A stretch of DNA of 64,000 nt from Flavivirga amylovorans. Its GTDB lineage: Bacteria; Bacteroidota; Bacteroidia; Flavobacteriales; Flavobacteriaceae. Below the pieces are notes generated by a model. The model saw only the letters and a list, made by a program, of their open reading frames with translations. It was not told the DNA's origin and did not search any database. Positions 34,388 through 44,152 of the stretch are shown in pieces. Made by a program: the position numbers and the translations under genes. Location: assembly GCF_030540875.1 (NCBI RefSeq), contig NZ_JAUOEM010000001.1:1209397-1273396 (forward strand), in the 5' to 3' direction. The first letter of the stretch is position 1. Each line of letters starts with the position of its first letter.

Positions 34388-36085
34388 ATGGGTATTGTGA
34401 TATTACTTATAAACTATGGGATCTCGTCTCTTGCTGCGCAGGCTATCAACGGATCGTTTGAATCAAAATTTAAACGCTATCAAAAAAATGAAATGTTCTC
34501 GGGTACTACAACTCACAATTGGGCACCAGTAGCATGGCAAGGCGAACGTATACATACACAGATTGTATTATGGAGTGATACCGATATAAAAGGACTCAGC
34601 TATACCATTAGCGATTTTTCTAACAGCACAGAAACCCTAACAGATATAAGTACAAAACTCCGTTTCGGACAGTACATTAAGGGAGACATTGAGGCAAGAA
34701 GCTGTGCCGAATACCCCTCACATATAAACAGTGTTGAAATTATGGATGCTCTGTCTAATCAAGTCGCCACCACTTTAAAAGCTATAGACCCCTTAAAAAT
34801 CTGGCTTACTATAGACGTTCCGTACACGGACATTACAGGAACCTATACAGCCACCTTTACAGTTAATGGGGGAGACGCACCTTTAGTTTTTAATATCGCT
34901 TTGACACTTCTGGACTATCGTTTACCAAAAGTAACCGATTGGGAGTTTCATTTAGACCTATGGCAATTTCCCATGACCATTCTGGAGCATTATAACAAAG
35001 CAAACCCAGACAAAACAATAAAAACCTGGTCGGATGCCCATTTCGAACTGCTCAAACCAGCGTATAACATACTAGCCGATACGGGACAAAAAGTGATAAC
35101 TACCTATATTAAAAATGGTGCACTGGGCGCTGAATCTATGGTAAAATGGACTCGAAAAACAGATGGCACCTGGGCATATGATTTTACGGTATTCGACAAA
35201 TACGTAACCACTTTAATGTCTTGGGGAATTACTAAACAAATTAGTTGTTTCTCACCCGTAGGTTGGAATGAAACCACCATTCCTTTTTGGGACGAAGCTA
35301 CACGTACAACAATCGATTTAAATGCACCGCTGGGGTCGGAAACATACGAGACGCGATGGGGGGACTTTTTAACCGCATTTAAAATGCACTTAGATAGTAA
35401 GGGATGGTTTCATAAAACAGTGCTCTATCTTGATGAAGTTTCAGAAGAAAAATTAAGCCATGTGGTTGCTGTGGTTCATGGAAACCATGCCGACTGGAAA
35501 CTAGGGATCGCTTACTCGCATCGCTTGCCTGATAGTGTAAAAGCTAATTTTTACGATGTATCGGGTATTTTAGAAGACGCTTCCAGCATGGGCATTACCA
35601 ATAATAAAATAGCTACTTTCTACACCAGTTGTACTCAAAAAAAACCGAATAATTATGTGACCCCAGAAAATAACCTTGCAGAAATGACTTGGATGTCGTG
35701 GCATGCACAAAACGAAGGTTATAATGGCTATTTACGTTGGGCTTACGATTTTTGGCGTTTAACAGATCCTTTTGATGCCAGGGATGGTAATAATACAGCA
35801 GGGGACTTTTCCATGATTTATAGATCCTCTAACAACACACCAATAGATTTTTTACCCAGTTTACGTTTAATCATGCTAAGAGAAGGCATACAGGACTATG
35901 AAAAACTCAAACGGATTAAAACGATCTTGAAAAAAACTTCCGAACCACGACATATAGAAACCTTAAAAGAACTTGACAGTATAGTTGGAAAATTTGTAAA
36001 AACAAGTGGAGCTGATGCCGAAAAACTGGTACGAGAAGGACAAAAGACATTGGAAAGTATCGCACAGAAAATAGCACCGTATTAA
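34388..36085 (+). CDS. Second exported GH123/DUF4091-type glycoside hydrolase
   Basis: A frame opens at 34325 (MIENLFILGIVPKIAG), but ATG 34388 gives a clean signal peptide (MGIVILLINYGISSLAAQ) and a 565-residue protein. The catalytic core has the paralogous pattern of the preceding gene: EFHLDLWQFPMTILEHY, VLYLDEVSEEK with an Asp-Glu pair (370-371 counted from 34325), YLRWAYDFW, and a closing MLREGIQDYEKLK. It is shorter than the first copy at the N-terminus and lacks a lipobox. Adjacent paralogues with low overall identity suggest different glycosidic linkages or sugars of the same glycan. Likely secreted or periplasmic beta-N-acetylhexosaminidase-type activity; inferred. Confidence 0.82.
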   Translation: MGIVILLINYGISSLAAQAINGSFESKFKRYQKNEMFSGTTTHNWAPVAWQGERIHTQIVLWSDTDIKGLSYTISDFSNSTETLTDISTKLRFGQYIKGDIEARSCAEYPSHINSVEIMDALSNQVATTLKAIDPLKIWLTIDVPYTDITGTYTATFTVNGGDAPLVFNIALTLLDYRLPKVTDWEFHLDLWQFPMTILEHYNKANPDKTIKTWSDAHFELLKPAYNILADTGQKVITTYIKNGALGAESMVKWTRKTDGTWAYDFTVFDKYVTTLMSWGITKQISCFSPVGWNETTIPFWDEATRTTIDLNAPLGSETYETRWGDFLTAFKMHLDSKGWFHKTVLYLDEVSEEKLSHVVAVVHGNHADWKLGIAYSHRLPDSVKANFYDVSGILEDASSMGITNNKIATFYTSCTQKKPNNYVTPENNLAEMTWMSWHAQNEGYNGYLRWAYDFWRLTDPFDARDGNNTAGDFSMIYRSSNNTPIDFLPSLRLIMLREGIQDYEKLKRIKTILKKTSEPRHIETLKELDSIVGKFVKTSGADAEKLVREGQKTLESIAQKIAPY

Positions 36086-36145
36086 TTTCGCCAGCTACGG
36101 TGTTTTCATAAATATTTATTGATTAGTCATCGCTTTAAAAAGTTA

Positions 36146-36458
36146 GCAACGAATACACAAACCTACCTACGGCAGGCAGGTCTCACTAATTTTCCTGTCT
36201 ATTGACAGGTTTAGCAGACTGAAAGTCTGATTCGTGTTGATGATAAGTATAGCACATCACAAGCGCATCCAATCTCTAGTATTAAGTTCTGGCAAAGGCG
36301 TTAAGTCGATAACTGTATGCTATAACTGTCAAACGCGACTGAAAATCCTCTCAATCCCCAAAGAGGAAGTAGAAGTAATAAAGAGGATTAAAGTATAATA
36401 ATAATTACCAACTGTTTACTGCGACTGAGCACTGAGATTTTATTTGTGTATTCGTGGC
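36146..36458. repeat. CACGAAT-type inverted repeat, copy 2
   Basis: Ends GCAACGAATACACAAA and TTTGTGTATTCGTGGC are 16-bp inverted arms with one mismatch. The left inner part (AACCTACCTAC, CTGTCTATTGACAGG, GACTGAAAGTCTGATTCGTG) is nearly the same as in the copy at 56645. Confidence 0.8.
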
Positions 36459-36514
36459 ATTGGTATTTACTAATAAAAAGATTTACGACCACAATAGATG
36501 TATTTTAATAAAAT

Positions 36515-36544
36515 ACACCCCGTATTATCCAAAAAAAACACCCC
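36515..36544. promoter_or_regulatory. Direct repeat ACACCCC, 23-bp period
   Basis: Two exact copies at 36515 and 36538, about two helical turns apart, upstream of the 36753 gene. The complement GGGGTGT also appears upstream of the genes at 32229 (32096) and 57505 (57214). A shared regulator is possible; the motif is short, so chance is not excluded. Confidence 0.3.
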
Positions 36545-36752
36545 TGCTCTAATATTTAAAATTCGAAATTTGACACGCAACAGAACTTACCTATACACGC
36601 TTAAATGCGAATTTGAAAACTACAGTCAAAAAAGCTGTAATCTATTACCTTAGAAATTAAAAAGACATCTTTTTGTTTTCAAATACATATATAAATCAAC
36701 GTAAACAATTAATTAATAGCATTCTTTTTAACCTTTTAAAAACCAAAGCACA

Positions 36753-38114
36753 ATGAAAAATGTATCTCTTTTAACAAACCAAGTAAGATGGGCATCAACA
36801 ATAAGCTTATCCTTGCTCTTATTTTTATCAATAACAAGTAGTGTTAATGCCCAAACCTTCGGGCAAGATGTGTATATGAATCATCTTTTACGACTAGGAG
36901 GTATTGGAGGGAAGGGCTTGTCTTTACATCCTAATGCGCCATTTGAAATAGATAACCCAGGCATTGTGGGAGGACGCTTTAAGGTAGGGACAGATGGTAG
37001 AGTAGGTATTGGAACTAACAACCCCCAATCTGCCCTTGATGTTAAGGGAGATATTGCCTCCTCGCACAAGATCTGGTCGAATGAGGCACAATTCAGCAAT
37101 TTAACCTTTGGTAATTCGGTTAGTTCCAAAATAACACTTTATAAAGCACCAGGTATGAACGACATTTTTGGTTTTGGAATTTCTCCTAATCAAATTAATT
37201 ATCACGTTAATACCGTTACATCAGATCATGTTTTTTATGCTACGGGTAATAATGGAAATGGTACAGAGTTAATACGTATTAAAGGAAACGGTAGGATAGG
37301 TATTGGTACTAACAATCCGGCATCAACCCTACATGTTAATGGAGAAACAAGGATTAATGGATTGCTTAGGGCATTTGGAGGAGCATATCTGAATGACAAG
37401 TTAACGGTTGAAGCCCCAATGGAAGTCCATGAAATGATAACCGGAAATAGAGGCGCACGAATAAAATTTGCTCCACTATCATTAGATCCAAGCGCAGCTT
37501 TTCTAATAGACGAACCTGGTATTATAGGAGGACGATTTATGGTAAGAACGGATGGTAACGTGGGTATTGGTACAAGTAATCCTAATAAGGGTAAGTTGCA
37601 CGTTAAAGGAAGCATACATGTAGAAAACAATGTCGGTGAGCAGGTATTTCATGTATCTCCATTAGAACAACTAACCTTTATTGGAAAGGACGCGTATCAA
37701 AAATGGGAAGATATGGGAAGTAACCCAAACAATTTGCCTTATGGGACCGATTATTCGCTATGGGTAAGCCAGGGTATTGTATGTGAAGATTTTGCTGTTT
37801 CAATGGTTTCTCAATGGGATGATTATGTATTCAATACAGATTACAAATTGCCTGCTCTGGAAGATCTGGAAAATTTTGTAAAGACCCATAAACACTTACC
37901 AAGCATTCCTTCAGAAACCGAAGTAAAACAAAGAGGTTACAGTGTTCACGAATTAAACAGAGGCTTTTTAAAAACGATAGAAGAACTAACGCTATATACC
38001 ATAGCTCAGGAAAAAAAGATCAAGAACTTAGAAGCCGAGGTGGCACAGTACAAAACGCTTCAGGATGATGTAAAAGAATTAAAGGCAGCAATGACCGAAT
38101 TGAAAAAACGATAA
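36753..38114 (+). CDS. Exported tail-fibre-like repeat protein with C-terminal coiled coil
   Basis: A 453-residue protein with a signal peptide (STISLSLLLFLSITSSVNAQ). The body holds three copies of the VGIGTNNPQSALDVKG / IGIGTNNPASTLHVNG / VGIGTSNPNKGKLHVKG motif found in phage tail fibres and in Bacteroidota surface proteins. Two blocks (about 45-100 and 225-285) are internal duplicates with NPGIVGGRFKVGTDGRVGIG and EPGIIGGRFMVRTDGNVGIG. The C-terminus, LPSIPSETEVKQRGYSVHELN and a coiled coil, resembles the stalk part before an S74 intramolecular chaperone, but the chaperone domain itself is missing. Likely surface or secreted. It lies 155 bp before the giant T9SS protein and may pair with it. 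Confidence 0.7.
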   Translation: MKNVSLLTNQVRWASTISLSLLLFLSITSSVNAQTFGQDVYMNHLLRLGGIGGKGLSLHPNAPFEIDNPGIVGGRFKVGTDGRVGIGTNNPQSALDVKGDIASSHKIWSNEAQFSNLTFGNSVSSKITLYKAPGMNDIFGFGISPNQINYHVNTVTSDHVFYATGNNGNGTELIRIKGNGRIGIGTNNPASTLHVNGETRINGLLRAFGGAYLNDKLTVEAPMEVHEMITGNRGARIKFAPLSLDPSAAFLIDEPGIIGGRFMVRTDGNVGIGTSNPNKGKLHVKGSIHVENNVGEQVFHVSPLEQLTFIGKDAYQKWEDMGSNPNNLPYGTDYSLWVSQGIVCEDFAVSMVSQWDDYVFNTDYKLPALEDLENFVKTHKHLPSIPSETEVKQRGYSVHELNRGFLKTIEELTLYTIAQEKKIKNLEAEVAQYKTLQDDVKELKAAMTELKKR

Positions 38115-38268
38115 ATTATTAATGCGATTAGTTCACTACCATGTAGAAACAGAAGACTATAGAAACTAATTTCAGAAAAGGCACCACAGATGCAATCTAT
38201 ATCTATACCGTCATTTCATAGCACAATTTACATTGTAATTGTGAATAATCGTTAAAACTAATTTCAAA

Positions 38269-41200
38269 ATGGATACATTTAAAAGTCTAAAAATATACGG
38301 TTTTCAAGTACAAAGATTCAGGAGGTACTTGCTTGTACTGACCCTATTGATATCAATGGTGGGGATGGCACAAACTACCCAATCCCACTTAATTGAAAAA
38401 GAACTTAATATAAAAGAAGCTTACGCCATTGATAAGAATTTTGGTATTGTGACACAAAATTTGCCTGCTGGTAGTAAAATAAGAGTAGCGCTTTATGGTA
38501 AAAAAGTATACGATTTGGAAGACAACGGAAGTCAGGCATTTAATAATGCATTGATTTATGGATGTGAGGCCAGTACGAATAGTGTTGATGGCGCTTATAT
38601 TGCCGAAAGTTTTACGGATGATTCCAGTACCTGGCCAACTTTTACACCACTCCAGACTGTTTATAGCCAAACGAATTTTCCGTTAGTTCCGGCACCACCT
38701 TCACGATCGAGTGCCGACTACAAAAACGATCTTACAAAAGATGCCCTTAATTATGGGTTATTAAGTTTAATCAATTCCCAAAATACAGAAGAGACACTAC
38801 CAGTGTATATACAGATTACTTATTTTGGAGAAGCAACGCTTAACAATATTGTAGCAATAAAACTTCCTGGTTTTTCATTGTCTGCCGAAAATATAGAAAG
38901 AGACGTTATAGCAAGGAATATTGAAAAACACAGAGTAAATGTCTCTTTAAATGGACACCCGGTTGATATTAATAAACCAATAACCGCTATAGTGGGAGAT
39001 GTGATTAGTTTTCACGTTCACTATTCAAATACACACATACCAGACATTAGAAACTTACCCAAAACCTGGATAGCACGATTTGCAGGAGATTTAACATATT
39101 TTATAGATCCTGATCATATACCTGGAGGACTTACCCCCTGGATCGGTTTAGATACACAGGTACACTGGCTTAATGTAAGACATTTTGAACAAGAGCCTGG
39201 CAGGAAACCTAGATATCCTGGATTTGTAGAAGATGGGAATGAAAGCCCTCAATTAAGAAATAATTTTGTATACCATTATACTGTAGCTGCTCCAATATCT
39301 CCTCTTAAACAAGAGATTGATTACAGACTTGAAAAGTTCAGTCAATTTTATGATGGTGGGGGCGAGGGCAGTGATTTACATGGGGACGCTTCCCTTCAAC
39401 GTGCCAATCAAAAGGAAGGCTTGAACATGCAAATATTACATTACTGGAACAACGATAATCAACCTTGGAAAGATGAAAAGGTTTACAAAAACTACAGCGG
39501 TGTACGCTATATGATGGGCTTTGATGATGATGAAATACTTTATGTGGATGACTCATGGTATAGTGATAGTTTTGCAACTAAGAGTGCCATTCTCAAGGTG
39601 CCTTTACGATGGCAGATTGTTCCAGATAGCAAAGGTGGTGACTCTAATACTTGTATAAATGATATGGTGAACGCATATTTTATTCACAAAGAGGGTTATC
39701 ATCATTGGAAGCTGCTATGGGGTCATCAAATTGTAGAACGAGATTATGCTCTTTCAGATTGGGGGGTAAAAAAGATTCCAATAGAGATTTGTTTTGACAA
39801 GAGATTTGACTGCCATGATTTAACAACAATAGAAATTGAGGCCACTTCTCCTGTAGGAAAATTTTACAGCATAGAAGGTCCAAGTCAACCAGCTCGTAAC
39901 GAGTTGGCTACTTATACTATGGAGTTAAATAATGAGACACTTTTTCCTTATCTAGATCATAAGGATATATATACCTTGACCATGGAATATGAGACTCAAG
40001 ATAGTGCAGGATCGTTAAAAATAGGTTGTGAAGGAAGTGATTGGGTTTCTGTATCTGGTGATCGTACGGGAAATTGTACGCATCAAGTATATTCAAGTGA
40101 TAAAGGAAAAGATAAAAATGCCATTGGTTCCAACCCTTTTCATAGTGCCAGTAGTGATGAGCAGCTAAAATTTAAATTCAAGACGTATCCAGATGCCTAT
40201 TGTTCTGTTAGTTTGTATGTTACAAACAAAATCAGTGGGGAAAAAGTTTTGCTTGCTGGTAAACAGGTAAAGCCTATTGCTCTGGCTTTTATGGAAGACC
40301 AAAAACTGATTGACGGGAGTGGAGAAGGAGGCTACTTCTTTGTAGAGCAACAGCGTCATGTAGAAGTAAGACCAGAAAATAGTCAGTCGTTTATTGATGG
40401 TCCTTTTAATGATAAAAGAGGGGATTATTTTGTCAATCCGTTTGTACGAACTTATGTTTTTAGCAACGGCAGTGAATCAAAGTCAATTTGGAAAGTATGG
40501 GACTCCGACCCTCATCAATTCGGAGGGGCCACTGGCCGCGAGCAAGATAGGGATTGGTACCAATCTAATAAGCGTTTGCATAACAGGATTTTTGATGATG
40601 AAATTAATCGACTAGGTCTGGTGAAATACTATTTTGATATAATTAATAAGGGAAGTGATAAAAATAATGATGGCTATCTGGATGATACTGAATTGGGAAC
40701 GGCAGTATGCGCCACACGTGAATATGAAATAGATTATAGTGGTAAAGCCAAAGGGACATATCAATTAACCGCATCGTATAGAGGGGGACCACCAATACGA
40801 CATAAAATTATCATTAAAGATGAAGAACAAGTAGAATTTCCTAATTTTGCTTCCATTGGAGCCTATGAACTATCTGTTTATGATAAGAGTTTATTAAAAA
40901 GCGCCGGAATGCTTCTTTTTGATGACCACGACTATATGGTTCTTGAGGTAAAAGATGTAGAAAGTAAATTTAAGTATCATATAGGACAAAGAAATAATTA
41001 TAAGAATAGTAGCACACCTTTTATAACAAATAATGTAGACCCTTCTTATGAAGGTAAATTGAAGAAAGTAAACCGTTGGGGACCTTATTTGGATTATGAA
41101 GGGAAATATTATTGGAAACTATATCGCTCTTCTGAGTACTTAGATCTTGATATAGAACCTTTTGAGAACGCACCACATGGAAACCTTGTTTTTTATGATT

Positions 41201-42282
41201 GGCGTAATGAATGGAATTTGTATGTGCCTGGGCAATTGCCTGGGCAAGAAAATGCCGATTATGGTATTTATGATGGACAAGAAGTTAGGGCACCTAAATT
41301 TCCCACTTTATGGGGAAATCACTTTAGTAGCCTATGGAAAGAAGAGGGGCCAGCTGGACATCCTGGTCCTGCTTATTTTACGTCAACGAATCGTCTTAAA
41401 AATGACGTAAATGATCATGCGACTTATATTCAAACTGCTTTTAACAAACTTACTCTTGCTAAAGATCCACATTATTGGCAGTTGAGGGCAACGCTCAATT
41501 CTTGGTCAGATTCCTATGGCTATCGAATGCGTTACAATCCTAGCCATATCTACGATTTAAATAAAGTTTTCGACGATACTTATGGAGCTTTTACAGGCAA
41601 TGCGGTATCTAGTCAATATAACCATGTTACTGGCCCCAAAAATATTGGAAAAACTAAGACCAGGCAACCATACCCTAGCGATAACTTTATGAACCTTCAA
41701 GCTTGGTATTATGATCTAAAAATGGGAAGAAAAATCATTATGAGGATGAGCCACTTTAATCACATGGGAGGACTTAATGCTGAAGGTTTAAATATTTACA
41801 GCGATTTTAATAAGGAGAATGACTTGATTATAGACATTCAAGGGTATGTAGAAAATTATAATTTATGGAAAGGTGAAATATCAGTTCCAGCAGGAGCAGG
41901 AGTAACTGATTTGAACCCTCATGTTATTGGTGTTTGCCAAAACTGTACAATTGAATATACCGGTAGTACAAGTACAGCAAAAAGAAATAAGGTAAAGGCA
42001 GAGCACATTAATAAAGAGGTAACATTACCAAAGGCAAGGGTGTACCCAGTGCCTTCTAACAATCTTGTAAATATAGAAATTACCGCGACAGATCTCTCTC
42101 CTTTATATATTGCTGTACATAATCTGGAAGGAAAAAGAGTCTATGAATACAACGGGCATGTAGAAGCAGGAGTCAATACGCTTAATTTTAATAATGAAGT
42201 ATTAGGCTTGTCTAAAGGACTATATATATTAAAAATAACCACGCAAGAAATCACAGAAGATTTAAAATTAATTCTTAAATAA
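38269..42282 (+). CDS. Giant secreted protein with T9SS C-terminal sorting domain
   Basis: A 1337-residue protein. The N-terminal signal sits after a short basic leader (RRYLLVLTLLISMVGMAQ). The final 80 residues, VYPVPSNNLVNIEITATDLS and GKRVYEYNG, then LSKGLYILKI, are a type A T9SS sorting domain, so it is exported across the outer membrane and released or anchored. The middle is beta-rich and not recognised; it holds many aromatic and Asp residues, HWNRG-like WDSDPHQFGGA, DKNNDGYLDDTELG (an EF-hand or dockerin-like calcium loop), and a HFNHMGGLNAEGL segment. It may be a polysaccharide-binding or glycan-active enzyme of an undescribed type. Single gene, 155 bp after the tail-fibre-like gene. 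Confidence 0.75.
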   Translation: MDTFKSLKIYGFQVQRFRRYLLVLTLLISMVGMAQTTQSHLIEKELNIKEAYAIDKNFGIVTQNLPAGSKIRVALYGKKVYDLEDNGSQAFNNALIYGCEASTNSVDGAYIAESFTDDSSTWPTFTPLQTVYSQTNFPLVPAPPSRSSADYKNDLTKDALNYGLLSLINSQNTEETLPVYIQITYFGEATLNNIVAIKLPGFSLSAENIERDVIARNIEKHRVNVSLNGHPVDINKPITAIVGDVISFHVHYSNTHIPDIRNLPKTWIARFAGDLTYFIDPDHIPGGLTPWIGLDTQVHWLNVRHFEQEPGRKPRYPGFVEDGNESPQLRNNFVYHYTVAAPISPLKQEIDYRLEKFSQFYDGGGEGSDLHGDASLQRANQKEGLNMQILHYWNNDNQPWKDEKVYKNYSGVRYMMGFDDDEILYVDDSWYSDSFATKSAILKVPLRWQIVPDSKGGDSNTCINDMVNAYFIHKEGYHHWKLLWGHQIVERDYALSDWGVKKIPIEICFDKRFDCHDLTTIEIEATSPVGKFYSIEGPSQPARNELATYTMELNNETLFPYLDHKDIYTLTMEYETQDSAGSLKIGCEGSDWVSVSGDRTGNCTHQVYSSDKGKDKNAIGSNPFHSASSDEQLKFKFKTYPDAYCSVSLYVTNKISGEKVLLAGKQVKPIALAFMEDQKLIDGSGEGGYFFVEQQRHVEVRPENSQSFIDGPFNDKRGDYFVNPFVRTYVFSNGSESKSIWKVWDSDPHQFGGATGREQDRDWYQSNKRLHNRIFDDEINRLGLVKYYFDIINKGSDKNNDGYLDDTELGTAVCATREYEIDYSGKAKGTYQLTASYRGGPPIRHKIIIKDEEQVEFPNFASIGAYELSVYDKSLLKSAGMLLFDDHDYMVLEVKDVESKFKYHIGQRNNYKNSSTPFITNNVDPSYEGKLKKVNRWGPYLDYEGKYYWKLYRSSEYLDLDIEPFENAPHGNLVFYDWRNEWNLYVPGQLPGQENADYGIYDGQEVRAPKFPTLWGNHFSSLWKEEGPAGHPGPAYFTSTNRLKNDVNDHATYIQTAFNKLTLAKDPHYWQLRATLNSWSDSYGYRMRYNPSHIYDLNKVFDDTYGAFTGNAVSSQYNHVTGPKNIGKTKTRQPYPSDNFMNLQAWYYDLKMGRKIIMRMSHFNHMGGLNAEGLNIYSDFNKENDLIIDIQGYVENYNLWKGEISVPAGAGVTDLNPHVIGVCQNCTIEYTGSTSTAKRNKVKAEHINKEVTLPKARVYPVPSNNLVNIEITATDLSPLYIAVHNLEGKRVYEYNGHVEAGVNTLNFNNEVLGLSKGLYILKITTQEITEDLKLILK

Positions 42283-42385
42283 TGTAAGAAATACTGGTAA
42301 AATATAGCTATGGGGTTTAGGCATTTGGAAGAACCGATGGGTTTAAAAAAATGAACCCTATAGCTGTTATTGGGACGAATAAATT

Positions 42386-42421
42386 AACGTGAATCTTGAA
42401 CTCTTAAACAAGACTCACGTT
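42386..42421. repeat. Hairpin with arms AACGTGAATCTTG / CAAGACTCACGTT
   Basis: 12 of 13 arm bases pair around CTCTTAAA. A similar half occurs near 31972. It sits after the giant gene but lacks a T-run, so it is more a repeat than a terminator. Confidence 0.55.
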
Positions 42422-42554
42422 AAAGTATTAATAATAAGTATAATATGATACACATAATACGTGCAAACTTTATACATATTTAAAGATAGAGTGAAAAATA
42501 AAAAATGTTTTAAAGAAACGTATTTTCAAATCAGGGCAATAAAAACAGATAAAT

Positions 42555-43460
42555 ATGTTACGTATTAGTAGAATAAAATGGCACATTCTTTTCCTGTTTT
42601 TGATTGTTTTTTGGAGTTTTTCCTGTAACGATAAACACAGGTTTAACGATCTTATCGAATCATTAAAGAATGCAGATACAGACCATACCTTTGTTGTGGC
42701 ACATCGGGGAGATTGGAGAAACGCACCAGAAAATTCACTGCAGGCCATTAAGAATTGCATGGATAAGGGGGTAGAAATGGTAGAAATTGATCTACAGAGA
42801 ACCAGTGATGGTGTATTTGTTTTAATGCACGACGCCTCTATAGATAGAACAACTACGGGTAAAGGTAAAGTATCAGAACTCAGTTGGAAGGCTATAAAGC
42901 AGGTATATCTACGAAATGGTTTGGGGTCCTGGACCACACATAAAGTTCCCAGGCTTGAAGAGGTTTTAGACATGACTAAAGGAAAGATATTGATTAATCT
43001 GGACAAAAGCTATAACTATATAGATGAGCTCTATAAACTTTTAAAGGCCAGAGCCATGGAAGAGCAGGTTATCTTTAAAGGATGGATGAAACCTTATGAT
43101 GTGGTAACTAATGATTTAAAGGTACCTCTGGACAGTATTAATTTTATGCCCATACTAGATGGTAAAGACAAACACTGGAAAACGGTTTTAAATAGTTATT
43201 CGGGGAAGTATGTCCCCATGGCGATCGAAATTATTTTTACAACCGAAGCATTGGGAAAAGAGATGATTAGAGAGGTTAAAAAAACAGGCTCACGGGTCTG
43301 GGTAAATGCGCTTTGGCCAGATATGAATGCCGGTCATGATGATGAAATGGCCCTCAATCATCCTGATAAAGTATATGGATGGTTTATTAAAAACGGCGTT
43401 TCAATGATACAAACAGATAGAATAGATGTTCTTATGGAATATCTTGACACGCATAAATGA
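42555..43460 (+). CDS. Glycerophosphodiester phosphodiesterase-like lipoprotein
   Basis: A 301-residue protein with a lipoprotein leader (ILFLFLIVFWSFSC). The GDPD motifs are present: FVVAHRGDWRNAPENS (catalytic His and Glu-x-Asn), MVEIDLQRTSDGVFVLMHD (Glu-x-Asp and the second catalytic His), and a later HPDKVYGWFIKNGVSMIQTD. The enzyme family splits glycerophosphodiesters into alcohol and glycerol-3-phosphate; exported Bacteroidota members may act on teichoic-acid-like or phosphorylated glycans. Position inside the glycan region suggests removal of a phosphodiester group from the substrate, an inference. 272 bp after the giant gene. Confidence 0.88.
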   Translation: MLRISRIKWHILFLFLIVFWSFSCNDKHRFNDLIESLKNADTDHTFVVAHRGDWRNAPENSLQAIKNCMDKGVEMVEIDLQRTSDGVFVLMHDASIDRTTTGKGKVSELSWKAIKQVYLRNGLGSWTTHKVPRLEEVLDMTKGKILINLDKSYNYIDELYKLLKARAMEEQVIFKGWMKPYDVVTNDLKVPLDSINFMPILDGKDKHWKTVLNSYSGKYVPMAIEIIFTTEALGKEMIREVKKTGSRVWVNALWPDMNAGHDDEMALNHPDKVYGWFIKNGVSMIQTDRIDVLMEYLDTHK

Positions 43461-44152
43461 ATTTTTATTAATTAACAATTGTTTATAAAGATGTCTGTTC
43501 GAGATTGGGGACAAAAGATTTTATCAAGCGTACAAAATGACGCTATTAGGTGTCATTGTGAAGGAGGAACGACCGTAACAATCGGTCTAATTATAGTTCA
43601 ATTTAAGAGATTCCCTGCCTGCGACAGGCAGGTCACGTCGCTCTAAGGAGCTCCTCAGAATGACGTCAATGGTAGCACAGTGGAAGTACTCAACCTGACA
43701 TTACGTTTTAATTTTTTGAAATTTAGCTTAATAATTTTGTTCTTATGTCAAACTCATGTTAAATAACATAGAGTTAACTAAACTGATGCTAAATGAGAAA
43801 AAATATGTAATATATTTATAGGTTTTATTAGTAAAACGCTGTTTTGAAAAATTGAGAAGCAACGCTTTTAAAATAGAGAGTTGAATTAATCCCGCGCCTG
43901 TGTTGAACTTGTTTCAGCATCTAGCGGGATCTCAAGTTTAATACCTCGACCCTTGGGGAGATTTTCAGGATTCAGAGCTTGCTCCGGGGTTTCCTATTAA
44001 CCTCTCCTATGAAGAGGGCTGAATTGCCAAAAAAGGCCATTCTGGGTGAGGCAAACTACAGGATAAGTGAATACAATAAACAAGCTATAGCATATTAAGC
44101 TTTGTTGAATATTATTTTTATTGAATAATACAAAAATTAGTACAAATAAATT
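43461..44152. other. 692-bp gap with REP-like sequences
   Basis: Contains CCTGCCTGCGACAGGCAGG (43613, a GC palindrome), AAGTACTCAACCTGACATTACG, and two stretches resembling other gaps (TTGAAATTTAGCTTAATAATT near 43714, which is nearly shared with 25175: 5'-TTGAAATTCGGC). No gene, tRNA or terminator is obvious. Confidence 0.5.

Larger units (their letters stand above)
36086..36752. other. 667-bp gap with repeat and operator-like sites
   Basis: Holds the CACGAAT-type repeat (36146-36458), the ACACCCC direct repeat (36515-36544), and an AT-rich leader before the next gene. No protein-like ORF. Confidence 0.55.

Noticed and set aside
38269..42282. Assignment of the giant T9SS protein to a known glycosidase family
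   Set aside because: No family-specific motif could be read with confidence; only the signal peptide and the sorting domain are supported.
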